Below are positions 1-7,865 of a stretch of 64,000 bases of DNA, one piece after another; the first letter of the stretch is position 1, and each line of letters begins with the position of its first letter. The stretch is taken from positions 18,446-82,445 of the forward strand of contig JACKBV010000020.1 in the NCBI GenBank assembly GCA_020634315.1, read 5' to 3'. Both the position numbers and the translations under genes were made by a program. The notes below the pieces were generated by a model. That model was given only the letters and a program-made list of their open reading frames with translations. It made no database searches and was not told the origin of the DNA. The DNA comes from Ardenticatenaceae bacterium (GTDB lineage Bacteria; Chloroflexota; Anaerolineae; Promineifilales; Promineifilaceae).

Positions 1-803
1 GCAAACAAGCCCGGCATGTTTGTGCGACAATAGGCGTCAATAACAATACAACCCAGCTCATCCAACTCAACCAGATTCGCCACCATCTCTGAATTTGCCG
101 CCAATGCTTTTTCGACAAAGGCACCTTCAAAGCCGATTTCTACCTGGTCGCCTGCTGGCCCCTTCACGCGCAGCCGGTTGGCAAAGCCATTGCCCAATAT
201 CTCCGTCACCTGGTAATTTTCCATGACGGTGACGTTTTTGGCGGCCAGCACTTTTTGCCCAAGTGCTGTTTCCAGCACTTTGCCGCTTGGCCCAACGATA
301 TGGACATGCTTGGCGACGACAGCCAATTCGGCGGCAGAGCGTAAGGCCAGTTCACCGTTGCCGATAACGGCCGTTTTCTTGTCAATAAACAGCGGTGCAT
401 AGCTCAGCGCCGAATAGCACAGCCCTTTCGACAAATACTCCCGTTCGCCCGGCACCTCCATAAACTTTTGCCGCGTTCCCGTGGCGACGATCACCGCGCG
501 TGCCGCCAACTCGCCGCCACCTTTCGTGTACACCATAAACGTGCCGTCTTCCAACCGTTCAATCTTTTCCACCGGCTCCATATGCCGCGCAAATTTCAAA
601 TATTCCAACTCGCTCTTGAATTTATTGACCACCTCCGTGCCGCGAATCACCCAATGTCCTTCCATATCCGGCAGTTCCAGATGGAAGTTTGTTTTGCCAC
701 CCAAATCTTTTGACACCAACAAGACATTCAGCCGCTTGCGAATCGCATAAATAGCCGCCGTCAATCCTGCCGGACCACCACCGATAACAATCAGGTCGTA
801 CAT
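1..803 (-). CDS. Thioredoxin-reductase-like FAD/NAD(P) oxidoreductase (3' end cut by window)
   Basis: The reading frame runs from the ATG at 801-803, preceded by a good GGAGG site, off the left edge. The N-terminus MYDLIVIGGGPAGLTAAIY is the FAD-binding Rossmann motif of the thioredoxin reductase family, and a second nucleotide-binding stretch (AVIGNGELALRSAAELA) follows near residue 140. Where thioredoxin reductases carry the redox motif CATC, this protein reads CYSALSYAPLF, so only one cysteine remains and disulfide chemistry of the classic kind is unlikely. Such CxxC-less members include ferredoxin-NADP reductases and related flavoproteins; which one applies here is not visible. It follows malic enzyme on the same strand after an 84-base spacer and is probably the last visible gene of the Wood-Ljungdahl operon, where exchange of electrons between NAD(P)H and ferredoxin would make sense (inference). 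Confidence 0.85.
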   Translation of the reverse strand, partial: MYDLIVIGGGPAGLTAAIYAIRKRLNVLLVSKDLGGKTNFHLELPDMEGHWVIRGTEVVNKFKSELEYLKFARHMEPVEKIERLEDGTFMVYTKGGGELAARAVIVATGTRQKFMEVPGEREYLSKGLCYSALSYAPLFIDKKTAVIGNGELALRSAAELAVVAKHVHIVGPSGKVLETALGQKVLAAKNVTVMENYQVTEILGNGFANRLRVKGPAGDQVEIGFEGAFVEKALAANSEMVANLVELDELGCIVIDAYCRTNMPGLF

Positions 804-836
804 GGTTTCCTCCAGTTTGGTAATCGGGTGTCTGTA

Positions 837-868
837 AATCGGTAAGCAGTGAAAACCAGTTACCGATT
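837..868. repeat. Spacer inverted repeat (AATCGGTAA / TTACCGATT)
   Basis: Perfect 9-base arms separated by 14 bases lie in the 84-base spacer between malic enzyme and the flavoprotein gene. The arms and the flanking TACCG/CACCG words belong to the same style of spacer DNA seen at 7809-7847, 11796-11844 and 19090-19175. Confidence 0.6.
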
Positions 869-887
869 ACCGCTCACCGCTCACCCT

Positions 888-2243
888 TCACTCCTCAGGT
901 GCTTCCGCAATATACCCTTTCTCCATCATCAACTGCGTCAGGCGACGGGAACGGCCGATAATCTCGTTGGCATGTTCATACAATTCATTGTAGCTCTTGG
1001 CGATCCGTGCCACACCCTGCTCTTGGGCTTTCATGCCCACCGCTGCTGCTTCACGGGGGAACACATCCCAATCATCCATGGTTGGCAAAATGTGCTCCTC
1101 ATCCAGATTTTCGATGTGATCAGCGAGCGCTTTCGCTGCCGCAAAGCACATCTCATCCGTAATCGTGCTGGCGCGAACATCCAGCGCACCCCGGAAAATG
1201 CCGGGGAAGCCCAGCGAATTGTTCACCTGATTGGGGAAGTCGGAACGACCGGTGGCAACAACGGCCGCGCCTGCGGCTTTTGCTTCCCACGGCCAGATTT
1301 CCGGCACCGGGTTAGCACAGGCAAAGAGAATGGCATCATCGTTCATGCGCTCCACCCATTCTGGCAGAATTGTGCCGGGGCCAGGCTTAGAAAGCGCAAT
1401 GACCACATCCGCCCCTTCCATGGCTTCAGGGATGCCCCCTTCAATTAAATCGCCATTGGTTGTCTGGCATAAGCGCCACTTGTCCACATATTCGTGCTTG
1501 CGCAGTTCCAAATCCTTGCGATGTGGCCCAAGCGTGCCCTTGCTGTCCACCATGATGCACTTCGACGGGTCTGCGCCCCAGCCAAAAATGAGCCGTGAAC
1601 AAGCCACGTTGGACGCGCCACTGCCAACAAAGACGATGCGCACATCCTCCATCTTCTTGCCCACCACTTTTAAGGCGTTGATCAAACCCGCCAGGGTGAC
1701 GGTCGCTGTGCCTTGTTGGTCATCGTGCCAGACAGGAATCTCCGCCTTTTCACGCAGCGTATCCAAAATGCGGAAGCATTTCGGCTGGGAGATGTCTTCC
1801 AGGTTCACACCGCCGAAACCGGGTTGCAGCATCAGCACCGTCTCGATGATTTTGTCTGGGTCTTTTGTGTCTAGCATGATGGGAACGGCATCAACACCCC
1901 CCAAGTATTTGTAGAGCAGCGCTTTCCCTTCCATAACGGGGAGGCCCGCCTTTGGCCCAATGTCACCCAAACCCAAGACACGTGTTCCATCGCTCACAAC
2001 AATGACTGTGTTCCACTTATTGGTATATTCATAAACCAGTTCCGGATTTGCATTGATGGCTTTGCAAGGTGCGGCGACGCCAGGAGTGTACCAGATGGCA
2101 AAGTCATTAAAGTCGCGGACGGTGCATTTGAGCACTGTCTCTACCTTACCCCGATAAAACGGATGCAGGCGCATAGCATCTGCTGACGGCTTCTTGGCTT
2201 TTGCCAAAAGCTCGTCAATGTTGATCTCTTTCTCTTTATACAT
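888..2243 (-). CDS. NAD(P)-dependent malic enzyme
   Basis: Malic enzyme decarboxylates malate oxidatively to pyruvate and CO2 with NAD(P). The 451-residue protein has the usual length of the short bacterial form. Visible marks are the N-terminal WYTPGVAAPCKAI, the catalytic segment TRVLGLGDIGPKAGLPVMEGKA with its conserved lysine, the metal-binding HDDQQGTA, and the dinucleotide-binding VFVGSGASNVACSRL. I start at the ATG at 2243 (MYKEKEINID) because an AGGAGAG site sits 7 bases upstream; an upstream in-frame ATG at 2300 lies inside a repeat. The gene lies downstream of acsE on the same strand, with a 200-base leader full of inverted repeats. It could supply pyruvate and NAD(P)H, or run in reverse to fix CO2 onto pyruvate made from acetyl-CoA; the sequence does not decide the direction. 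Confidence 0.93.
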   Translation of the reverse strand: MYKEKEINIDELLAKAKKPSADAMRLHPFYRGKVETVLKCTVRDFNDFAIWYTPGVAAPCKAINANPELVYEYTNKWNTVIVVSDGTRVLGLGDIGPKAGLPVMEGKALLYKYLGGVDAVPIMLDTKDPDKIIETVLMLQPGFGGVNLEDISQPKCFRILDTLREKAEIPVWHDDQQGTATVTLAGLINALKVVGKKMEDVRIVFVGSGASNVACSRLIFGWGADPSKCIMVDSKGTLGPHRKDLELRKHEYVDKWRLCQTTNGDLIEGGIPEAMEGADVVIALSKPGPGTILPEWVERMNDDAILFACANPVPEIWPWEAKAAGAAVVATGRSDFPNQVNNSLGFPGIFRGALDVRASTITDEMCFAAAKALADHIENLDEEHILPTMDDWDVFPREAAAVGMKAQEQGVARIAKSYNELYEHANEIIGRSRRLTQLMMEKGYIAEAPEE

Positions 2244-2261
2244 TTTGGCTCTCCTGAAAAT

Positions 2262-2322
2262 TGCCTCCCGGAGGTTCATTCCATGAGATGGGCGCTTCAC
2301 TGAAAACCTCCGGGAGATTGGT
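2262..2322 (-). repeat. Two-hairpin leader element, copy A (malic enzyme leader)
   Basis: On the minus strand an AATCTCCCGGAGGTT core is followed about 40 bases later by GAACCTCCGGGAGGC, then TTTTCAGGAGAG, which is the ribosome-binding site of malic enzyme. The arrangement and the GAAGCGCC / CTCATG middle match the element in the carA leader (29003-29076). In this copy alone a 12-base arm TTCCATGAGATG (2279-2290) is perfectly repeated in inverse at 2345-2356, so a longer stem could enclose one of the hairpins. Confidence 0.7.
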
Positions 2323-2445
2323 TTTCACTGTTTTTGCGGCGCGGCATCTCATGGAACCCGCTGTTCAAATAGGTTCGTGGGTGGGTTAGGGGCAGGTTTG
2401 CAAGTTTGCTTGTTCGCTCGCTCACTCGCTCATTTACACCCCTGA

Positions 2446-3381
2446 TTACACAGCCAACTCCTGCTGCAAATAGGAGTCGGCATAAATCACTTTGTTCAAT
2501 AAAATTTGCACCGTTTTCCAGACAGCGACTTGTTCCGGGTCAGACATGTCTACATCGTCCATCTGCAACTCTTCCATACCGGCAACACGATCATGCAGTG
2601 TGAGGTAAAGGCGACCCAGGGCGGTGCTGTCGTCGCGTTCTTCGACAATGCGAATGGCCTCTTTCAAATGGTTGTCGAATGGATCGGCAATCATCATTTG
2701 CAGACCGGCGCCCATGAGCATCACGCCGTACACGCGGTTGATGAGTGGGCGATTGGCGTGTGGCACGGCATTGGAGACATTCGACAGCCCAACCGAAATG
2801 GCTGGCGGTGGATCCCAGGCAAATTGAATGGTGCGCACAGCTTCGATCAGCTCCGGGCAATATTCCTGACAGCCGGACACGGTTAACACCAATGGGTCTA
2901 TGATCAGGTCTTCGATGGGCAGCCCAACTTCCAGGGCGCGTGGGATTAGTTTTTCGAGGGCGATGGTGACGCGTTCGTCGGCGCTGACGGGAATGCCGCT
3001 TTTGCCCATTGTCAGGGCGACGAGGCGCGTATTGTACTGTTTTGCCAGTAAGGGTACTTTTTCCAGCCGTTCTTCTTCGGCGGAGGTGGAGTTGATGATG
3101 GGCTGGGCTTTGGTCACTTTCTTTAGCCCGGCTTCGATGCCCAAAATGTTGGTGCTGTCGAAGCTGAGGGGAACATCGACGACGGCTTCGACGGTTTCGA
3201 CCATCCAGGGGAAGATTTCTTCCCAATCTTTTTTGCGTGGCCCCAGATTCAGGTCAAGGACTTGTGCGCCAGCTTCGACTTGTTTCACGGCTAAATCTTG
3301 GAAAAAGCGTGCGTCTTTTTCTTTTAATGCATCTTTGACACGTTGTGAAATGATATGAATGTTTTCGCCAATAATGTACAT
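2446..3381 (-). CDS. acsE: Methyltetrahydrofolate:corrinoid/Fe-S protein methyltransferase
   Basis: AcsE moves the methyl group from methyl-tetrahydrofolate to the cobalt of the corrinoid/iron-sulfur protein in the Wood-Ljungdahl pathway. The 311-residue protein shows the pterin-binding TIM barrel of the dihydropteroate-synthase family: MYIIGENIHIIS at the start, QVLDLNLGPRKKDWEE near 40-55, VPLSFDSTN near 75, and ISVGLSNVSNAVPHANRPLINR near 200, which carries the asparagine typical of methyltransferases of this family. An AAGGAGA site lies 7 bases before the ATG. It follows a radical SAM gene and RACo in a run of genes on one strand that together form the methyl branch of acetyl-CoA synthesis. 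Family and context agree, so the assignment is firm. Confidence 0.93.
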   Translation of the reverse strand: MYIIGENIHIISQRVKDALKEKDARFFQDLAVKQVEAGAQVLDLNLGPRKKDWEEIFPWMVETVEAVVDVPLSFDSTNILGIEAGLKKVTKAQPIINSTSAEEERLEKVPLLAKQYNTRLVALTMGKSGIPVSADERVTIALEKLIPRALEVGLPIEDLIIDPLVLTVSGCQEYCPELIEAVRTIQFAWDPPPAISVGLSNVSNAVPHANRPLINRVYGVMLMGAGLQMMIADPFDNHLKEAIRIVEERDDSTALGRLYLTLHDRVAGMEELQMDDVDMSDPEQVAVWKTVQILLNKVIYADSYLQQELAV

Positions 3382-3407
3382 AGGGTCTCTCCTTATGGTG
3401 GAAGTTG

Positions 3408-3450
3408 GCGATTAGAGGTTGGCCTGTATCTGCGGCTGCTTTCTAATCGC
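3408..3450. repeat. Spacer inverted repeat (GCGATTAGA / TCTAATCGC)
   Basis: Perfect 9-base arms occupy the spacer between acsE and the radical SAM gene; the right arm abuts the radical SAM stop codon. The GATTGG/GATTAG wording resembles the hairpins at 18032-18058 and 34608-34642. Confidence 0.55.
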
Positions 3451-4307
3451 TAGTCTCCAATAACGCCATACATTTGATCGGGCGCCAGCACACTCGCAAA
3501 CTGATCGCGCAAGGTTTTGCGGGCGGTGTAGCAAAGGTGACAGGCGTCTACGTAGCCGGGGTCGTGTGTCAGTTGGTAGGTGGTGACGAGTTGTGCGGGG
3601 CCACCCGCGAGGAGTTCGCGTACGATGGGGTAGGTTTGTGGGTCGTAGTCGGCGAGGATGTCGGCTAACGGCCGTTCCCAGACATTGCCCATCACCAACC
3701 CCTGACACAAGTGTAAATAGCCAAAGGGATCGAGGTGAATGCGCTGTGGATCAGCCAGGTCTTCGTGGGGGCAGGCGGTAAAGCTGTGCCAGGGAGAACG
3801 AGGCTGCCCGTTCACCAGATTAATGGCGGCTCGCCCACGATACATCACTTCTGCGGGGTCTGTTAAGGCGATTAGTCCGGCATTGAGCAGCATGTCTTGG
3901 GCAACTTGGATGGCGGCGTGGTTGAGGGGAGAAACGGCCGTTTCCCCATGAAACGGGTCGCAAGAAATCTCCAACCTATCCAAACCGGCGTGTACCAGAC
4001 ATTCCAGCCAGGTACGTGCATCATCCTTGTTCGTTGCCCAATACCCATTTGTCACCACACTGGTGGCAAACCCCAGGTTGTGCGCTCGCGTAACAGCCTT
4101 AACCAGCACCGGGTAATAGACGAACGATTCACCCCCTTCAAAATAAAATTCATCAATGTAACCGGCAGCCAATGCTTGTTGAAAAACCTCTTCAAGTTGC
4201 TCCAGGGTGAAGACACCTGACTGCTGCGGGCTGCCCCAAACAAAACAATGATCGCACTCGTAGTTGCAGCGATAGGTTAACAACACATGGAGGCTGTTTA
4301 ATTTCAT
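3450..4307 (-). CDS. Radical SAM protein with C-terminal extra cysteines
   Basis: The 285-residue protein begins MKLNSLHVLLTYRCNYECDHC, giving the CxxxCxxC that binds the radical SAM 4Fe-4S cluster (C14, C18, C21), and continues with EFYFEGGES, the usual GGE-type motif. The C-terminal third has CPHEDLADPQRIHLDPFGYLHLCQG and later CHLCYTARK, cysteines that could hold an auxiliary cluster as in SPASM/Twitch enzymes. I start at the ATG at 4307 since AAGGAGG lies just upstream. The substrate is unknown. It sits between RACo and acsE in the CODH/ACS operon; peptide or cofactor maturation for this pathway is a guess from position only. Confidence 0.85.
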   Translation of the reverse strand: MKLNSLHVLLTYRCNYECDHCFVWGSPQQSGVFTLEQLEEVFQQALAAGYIDEFYFEGGESFVYYPVLVKAVTRAHNLGFATSVVTNGYWATNKDDARTWLECLVHAGLDRLEISCDPFHGETAVSPLNHAAIQVAQDMLLNAGLIALTDPAEVMYRGRAAINLVNGQPRSPWHSFTACPHEDLADPQRIHLDPFGYLHLCQGLVMGNVWERPLADILADYDPQTYPIVRELLAGGPAQLVTTYQLTHDPGYVDACHLCYTARKTLRDQFASVLAPDQMYGVIGD

Positions 4308-4325
4308 GATAAACCTCCTTCGTAA

Positions 4326-4364
4326 ATCGGATTGTTCATCCGATAGTCGGATTAGCAATCCGAC
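4326..4364. repeat. Two adjacent hairpins upstream of radical SAM gene
   Basis: ATCGGAT-N5-ATCCGAT (4326-4344) and GTCGGATT-N3-AATCCGAC (4346-4364) are perfect hairpins lying end to end just upstream of the ribosome-binding site. They may stabilise or process the polycistronic message. Confidence 0.6.
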
Positions 4365-4408
4365 CTACGATTATGAGGGTCAACGACAGTTGGTGTCGTC
4401 TTCTTCAA

Positions 4409-4482
4409 AAAAGCCTCCCGGAGGTTCGTCTCATGCGGCGAGCCTGCCATTGCTAACCTCCGGGAGGTTGGCTTTCATTCGT
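4409..4482 (-). repeat. Two-hairpin leader element, copy D
   Basis: This copy is nearly identical to copy C at 39394-39470, including the outer GAAAGCCAACC and the middle CGCCGCATGAGA. It lies between the RACo stop and the radical SAM start, about 100 bases before the latter, and its end lacks a clean Shine-Dalgarno sequence. Confidence 0.7.
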
Positions 4483-4497
4483 GGTGATGCGCCACGC

Positions 4498-6414
4498 TCA
4501 TGAACTTTCCTGTGCCAGCGCTGCGGCTACCGAAGGAAAGCGGTGTAAATCGGTGTGCGGCAGAAACAGCGCCGACGTAAATGCTTCATAAAAAGAATTG
4601 TCGGCCGACAGCTCAACATACGTCATGCGGCCAGCAATATCGGCAATGCGTGCCCGTGCCTGCTGATCAATCAAGGCCAGATAAGCTCCCAACACAGAGG
4701 TGTTGCCTAAAAAGTGAAACTGTTCCCACGGCAAGTCTGGCAGCAAGCCAATCTGCACAGCCTTTTCCACATTGATATATTTGCCGAACGACCCGCCAAT
4801 TAACACACGTTCTATCGCTTCCAGGGGGAAGCCAATGCTGGTTGCCAAGACGCTAAATCCGGCATAGATGGCGGCTTTGGCGCGGAGCAGATTGTCAATG
4901 TCCACTCGTGTGATCACAATGTCTTTTCCGCTTTGCGTCTCGCTGCCCCAGGCAATGACATATTCTGGCCCATGCTCGCCCAGCCGGGTGCGTGTCGTCG
5001 GCAAGGTCAAATTCACATTGCCGCCTTTGTCTACAATGCCGGTGAGGAACATTTCCGCCAACAGTGAAATGAGGCCGCTGCCGCATAAACCGCGCGGTTT
5101 TACTTCGCCAATGACACGATAGGCGGGTTCGTATGTGTCATTGTTGATCCAGATTTCTTCGATGGCACCGCGTGTGGCACGCATGCCATCAAGCACACCG
5201 GCTCCCTCAAAGGCGGGGCCAGCGGAGCAGGCACAGGTGACAAGCCAGTCGTGTGACCCCAAGACGATCTCGCCATTGGTGCCGACATCCATGAAGAGGC
5301 TGGTGATGTCGCTGTCGTCCATGCTGGAGGAAAGCACTCCGGCGCTGATGTCTGCCCCGACATAGCTGGCAACGCCGGGAATGCAGTCAATGAGGGCGGC
5401 GGGGTGGATGTCCAGGCCGATTTCGGCAGCGGTGAGGGTTGGCGGTTGGTTAACGGCCGTTACAAATGGACTCAAGCGAATACTCTCGGCCGGTATGCCT
5501 AGCAGCAGGTGAATCATGGTGCTGTTGCCGGTGATCGTCGCCTTGACAACCGACGATTGGCGATTAGCAACGGCCGATTTTTGACAAACACGCTCGATAA
5601 GCGTGTTAATGCTGCTCAGCACCAATTCCTGCATCTCATTGCTGCCGCCATTTTTGCTGGCGTAGATGATGCGGCTGATCACATCTTCCCCGCGCTGAAT
5701 TTGCCGGTTGTACTCGGAGGCTTGTGCCAGCACTTGCCCCGTCAGCAAATTCACCAGCCACACCGTCACGGTGGTTGTGCCGATGTCGATGGCAAGGCCA
5801 TGCAACGGCACATCAACATGACCGGGCAGCAGGTCGATGAGGATGGGGGAGGGGGTTGGTTCGGTATGCAAAACGGCCGTTACGCGCCAATCATCCTGCC
5901 GTAAAATGCGCCCCATCTTACGCAGCAAAGCCAGCGAAATTTGTGGCGATTCAATGCCGCCATCCTGACGCAGCGCCCGCTGTAAACGGTTCCAATCATC
6001 AGTCTGATCATCCATGCTGGGCGGGGTAAGCGTGAGGTAAAGGCGGCGAATGGGCTGGGCCGTCAGCGGATCGTAGCCAGCGGGTATTGTGACTTCGGCC
6101 GCGGTGCGGTCGGTGGTCAGGCGGCGCTCAAGCTGTTCCTGCGGTGGCACATGGATGGCTACATCTTCTTCCACCACAGATTGGCAGGCCAGGGCGTACC
6201 CCTGCGCGACATCTTCAGCCGATAACCGCAATGTGCTGCGCCGCCGCACCGTGCCCGCAGTGACTTGCACAGCGCAGCGACCACAGCGCCCCTGTCCGCC
6301 ACAAGGCTGATTGAGGGCAACATCTGCCAGACGCGCGGCCTCTGTGAGCAATGTGCCGGTGGGTACCGCAACAGCTTTTTCTGTGACATCAAATGTAACA
6401 GTGTGCTCAGCCAT
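4498..6414 (-). CDS. acsV: Reductive activator of corrinoid/Fe-S protein (RACo, ASKHA domain)
   Basis: RACo uses ATP to drive one-electron reduction of inactive Co(II) in the corrinoid protein. The 638-residue chain opens with a plant-type 2Fe-2S ferredoxin domain (PCGGQGRCGRCAV with C38, C44, C47 and a fourth cysteine C77 in ALACQS). A linker leads to the DUF4445/ASKHA ATPase region from about residue 200, with DIGTTTVTVWLV, ITGNSTMIHLLLG, SLFMDVGTNGEIVLG and IGGSFGKYINVEKA as nucleotide-binding and family motifs. Length and order of domains fit the family. It starts 26 bases after acsC ends, which is the expected partner gene. No strong ribosome-binding site precedes the ATG, so coupling to acsC translation is possible. 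Confidence 0.92.
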   Translation of the reverse strand: MAEHTVTFDVTEKAVAVPTGTLLTEAARLADVALNQPCGGQGRCGRCAVQVTAGTVRRRSTLRLSAEDVAQGYALACQSVVEEDVAIHVPPQEQLERRLTTDRTAAEVTIPAGYDPLTAQPIRRLYLTLTPPSMDDQTDDWNRLQRALRQDGGIESPQISLALLRKMGRILRQDDWRVTAVLHTEPTPSPILIDLLPGHVDVPLHGLAIDIGTTTVTVWLVNLLTGQVLAQASEYNRQIQRGEDVISRIIYASKNGGSNEMQELVLSSINTLIERVCQKSAVANRQSSVVKATITGNSTMIHLLLGIPAESIRLSPFVTAVNQPPTLTAAEIGLDIHPAALIDCIPGVASYVGADISAGVLSSSMDDSDITSLFMDVGTNGEIVLGSHDWLVTCACSAGPAFEGAGVLDGMRATRGAIEEIWINNDTYEPAYRVIGEVKPRGLCGSGLISLLAEMFLTGIVDKGGNVNLTLPTTRTRLGEHGPEYVIAWGSETQSGKDIVITRVDIDNLLRAKAAIYAGFSVLATSIGFPLEAIERVLIGGSFGKYINVEKAVQIGLLPDLPWEQFHFLGNTSVLGAYLALIDQQARARIADIAGRMTYVELSADNSFYEAFTSALFLPHTDLHRFPSVAAALAQESS

Positions 6415-6440
6415 TTTTGGGTAAGCGGTGCATAGAAGGG

Positions 6441-7769
6441 TTAAATTGCCTGTTTGAGAAAAGCGGGCAAATCAACCGCTTCGCGCGGGCCGACGCGAAC
6501 TTGCCAATCGGGTAATTCTTCTTCCAGTTCACCAGACAATACAGCCACATGTCCGGGCAAAACCAGCCGCTTCTCATTGATTTTGTCCGGAACGTTGAAG
6601 CGTTTCACATCTTTGGCGATGCGCTCGGCGTCAAATTTGCCTGCCGCCCATGCGGTGAGCACGCTCATGCCTTCGGCATCGCAGACCAGCAGCCAGGCGG
6701 GCAATCCGGCGCTCTCCACTTCGTTGGCGACGCTGAAATAGGTGATAGAGAAGTTGGTCGTTACGAGCAGGGGGGCGGCGGGGCCGGGGTCGTTGATCTC
6801 GTATAGACCGGGCTGTACCTGGATGGGCTTTTGCGGGTCTGTGTAGATGTTTTCGCGCAGCACCAGCAGTGGATAGACATTTTCCGGGCTAAAGTGATCG
6901 AGGACGACAAAGCTGCTGTATTTGCCGATGGCTTGTGCCGCCAGCATGATTTCCATATCCGGGTCGCCGACATCGCCGGGGAAGCTGAGAATGGGGTAGC
7001 CAAGGTCGCGGAAGGTTTTCTTGAGGGCCATGCGCCGCGCGGTGGTGTTGGCGGTGAGGGTGCCATGCAGGCTGCGCTGTGCGGGTGCTAGGACGATGTC
7101 ATCTACGCCCGCACCTTTGATTTTGACGGCGAGGTCAACCATTTCATCTATTGTGGCTGCTTGCACGGCCAAGGCGGCTTTGTGTGTTTTAGCGAGTGCC
7201 GCCATGCTTTCCCAATTGGCGGCGGTGGCGTGTGCCAGCAGCAGTTTGCCATCATTGAGTTTGTCCAGCCCGGCTTGCAAGGTGTCAACTTCGCCAACGA
7301 GGATGAGGGGGAGATGGCTGACGGCGCGTACGGCCGTTACCGCTCCCACGAAGTCACCGCCATTGGCCTGCACGGTAATGCCGCCCATTTTGAGTTCAAT
7401 GCCGACGTAATCGACACTGTATTGGTCAACGGCCGTTACCTTTTCCTTGATCGCCTCTACCGCTTCCGTGTCGTACACACGCACAAACAATCCTGGTTGG
7501 CTAAAGAAGCGTTTTTCATGGCGGAACAGCACCACCTCATTGCCCGCCTTCACCTGATAGCCATTCGAGCTAAGGGTGATGGGGCGCACGGGCGGAGCCG
7601 ATGCCTCCGATAACTGTGCCTTTGACTCTTCGCTGACATGTGGGCAAAGGGATAATTCGACTTGCTTGGCGGCCAATTTCATTGCAAATGCCAGGCAGGT
7701 GGGGAAGCCGCAATCTTTGCAGTTTGTTTGCGGCAGCATTTTGTAGATTTGTATACCTGAAAGAGCCAT
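6441..7769 (-). CDS. acsC: Corrinoid/iron-sulfur protein large subunit
   Basis: AcsC is the large subunit of the methyl carrier that hands a methyl-cobalt group to acetyl-CoA synthase. The 442-residue protein begins with the 4Fe-4S domain: C17, C20, C25 and C42 (in TNCKDCGFPTC and LSLCPH), the same spacing known from acetogens. A TIM-barrel region follows, with GGITVQANGGDFVGAVTAV near residue 130, and the C-terminal part (ITYFSVANEVESAGLPAWLLVCDAEGMSVLTAWAAGKF) is the cobamide-binding domain. A GGAGAG site lies 5 bases before the ATG. Its usual partner AcsD is not a separate gene but is fused to AcsB immediately upstream. Confidence 0.94.
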   Translation of the reverse strand: MALSGIQIYKMLPQTNCKDCGFPTCLAFAMKLAAKQVELSLCPHVSEESKAQLSEASAPPVRPITLSSNGYQVKAGNEVVLFRHEKRFFSQPGLFVRVYDTEAVEAIKEKVTAVDQYSVDYVGIELKMGGITVQANGGDFVGAVTAVRAVSHLPLILVGEVDTLQAGLDKLNDGKLLLAHATAANWESMAALAKTHKAALAVQAATIDEMVDLAVKIKGAGVDDIVLAPAQRSLHGTLTANTTARRMALKKTFRDLGYPILSFPGDVGDPDMEIMLAAQAIGKYSSFVVLDHFSPENVYPLLVLRENIYTDPQKPIQVQPGLYEINDPGPAAPLLVTTNFSITYFSVANEVESAGLPAWLLVCDAEGMSVLTAWAAGKFDAERIAKDVKRFNVPDKINEKRLVLPGHVAVLSGELEEELPDWQVRVGPREAVDLPAFLKQAI

Positions 7770-7808
7770 GTTTCTCTCCGTTTTCGGTAAGCGATTCGTG
7801 GTGATTGG

Positions 7809-7847
7809 TAATCGGTAAGTGATGAACGCTTCACCGCTTACCGATTA
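7809..7847. repeat. Spacer inverted repeat (TAATCGGTAAG / CTTACCGATTA)
   Basis: Perfect 11-base arms with a 17-base loop fill the spacer between the acsB-acsD fusion and acsC. The words match the repeats at 837-868 and 11796-11844. Confidence 0.6.
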
Positions 7848-7865
7848 CTGTTGACTGCTTACCGC

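Noticed and set aside
2404..2434. CGCTC tandem repeat near 2413-2433
   Set aside because: Only a few imperfect units in a spacer; too short to call a repeat element.
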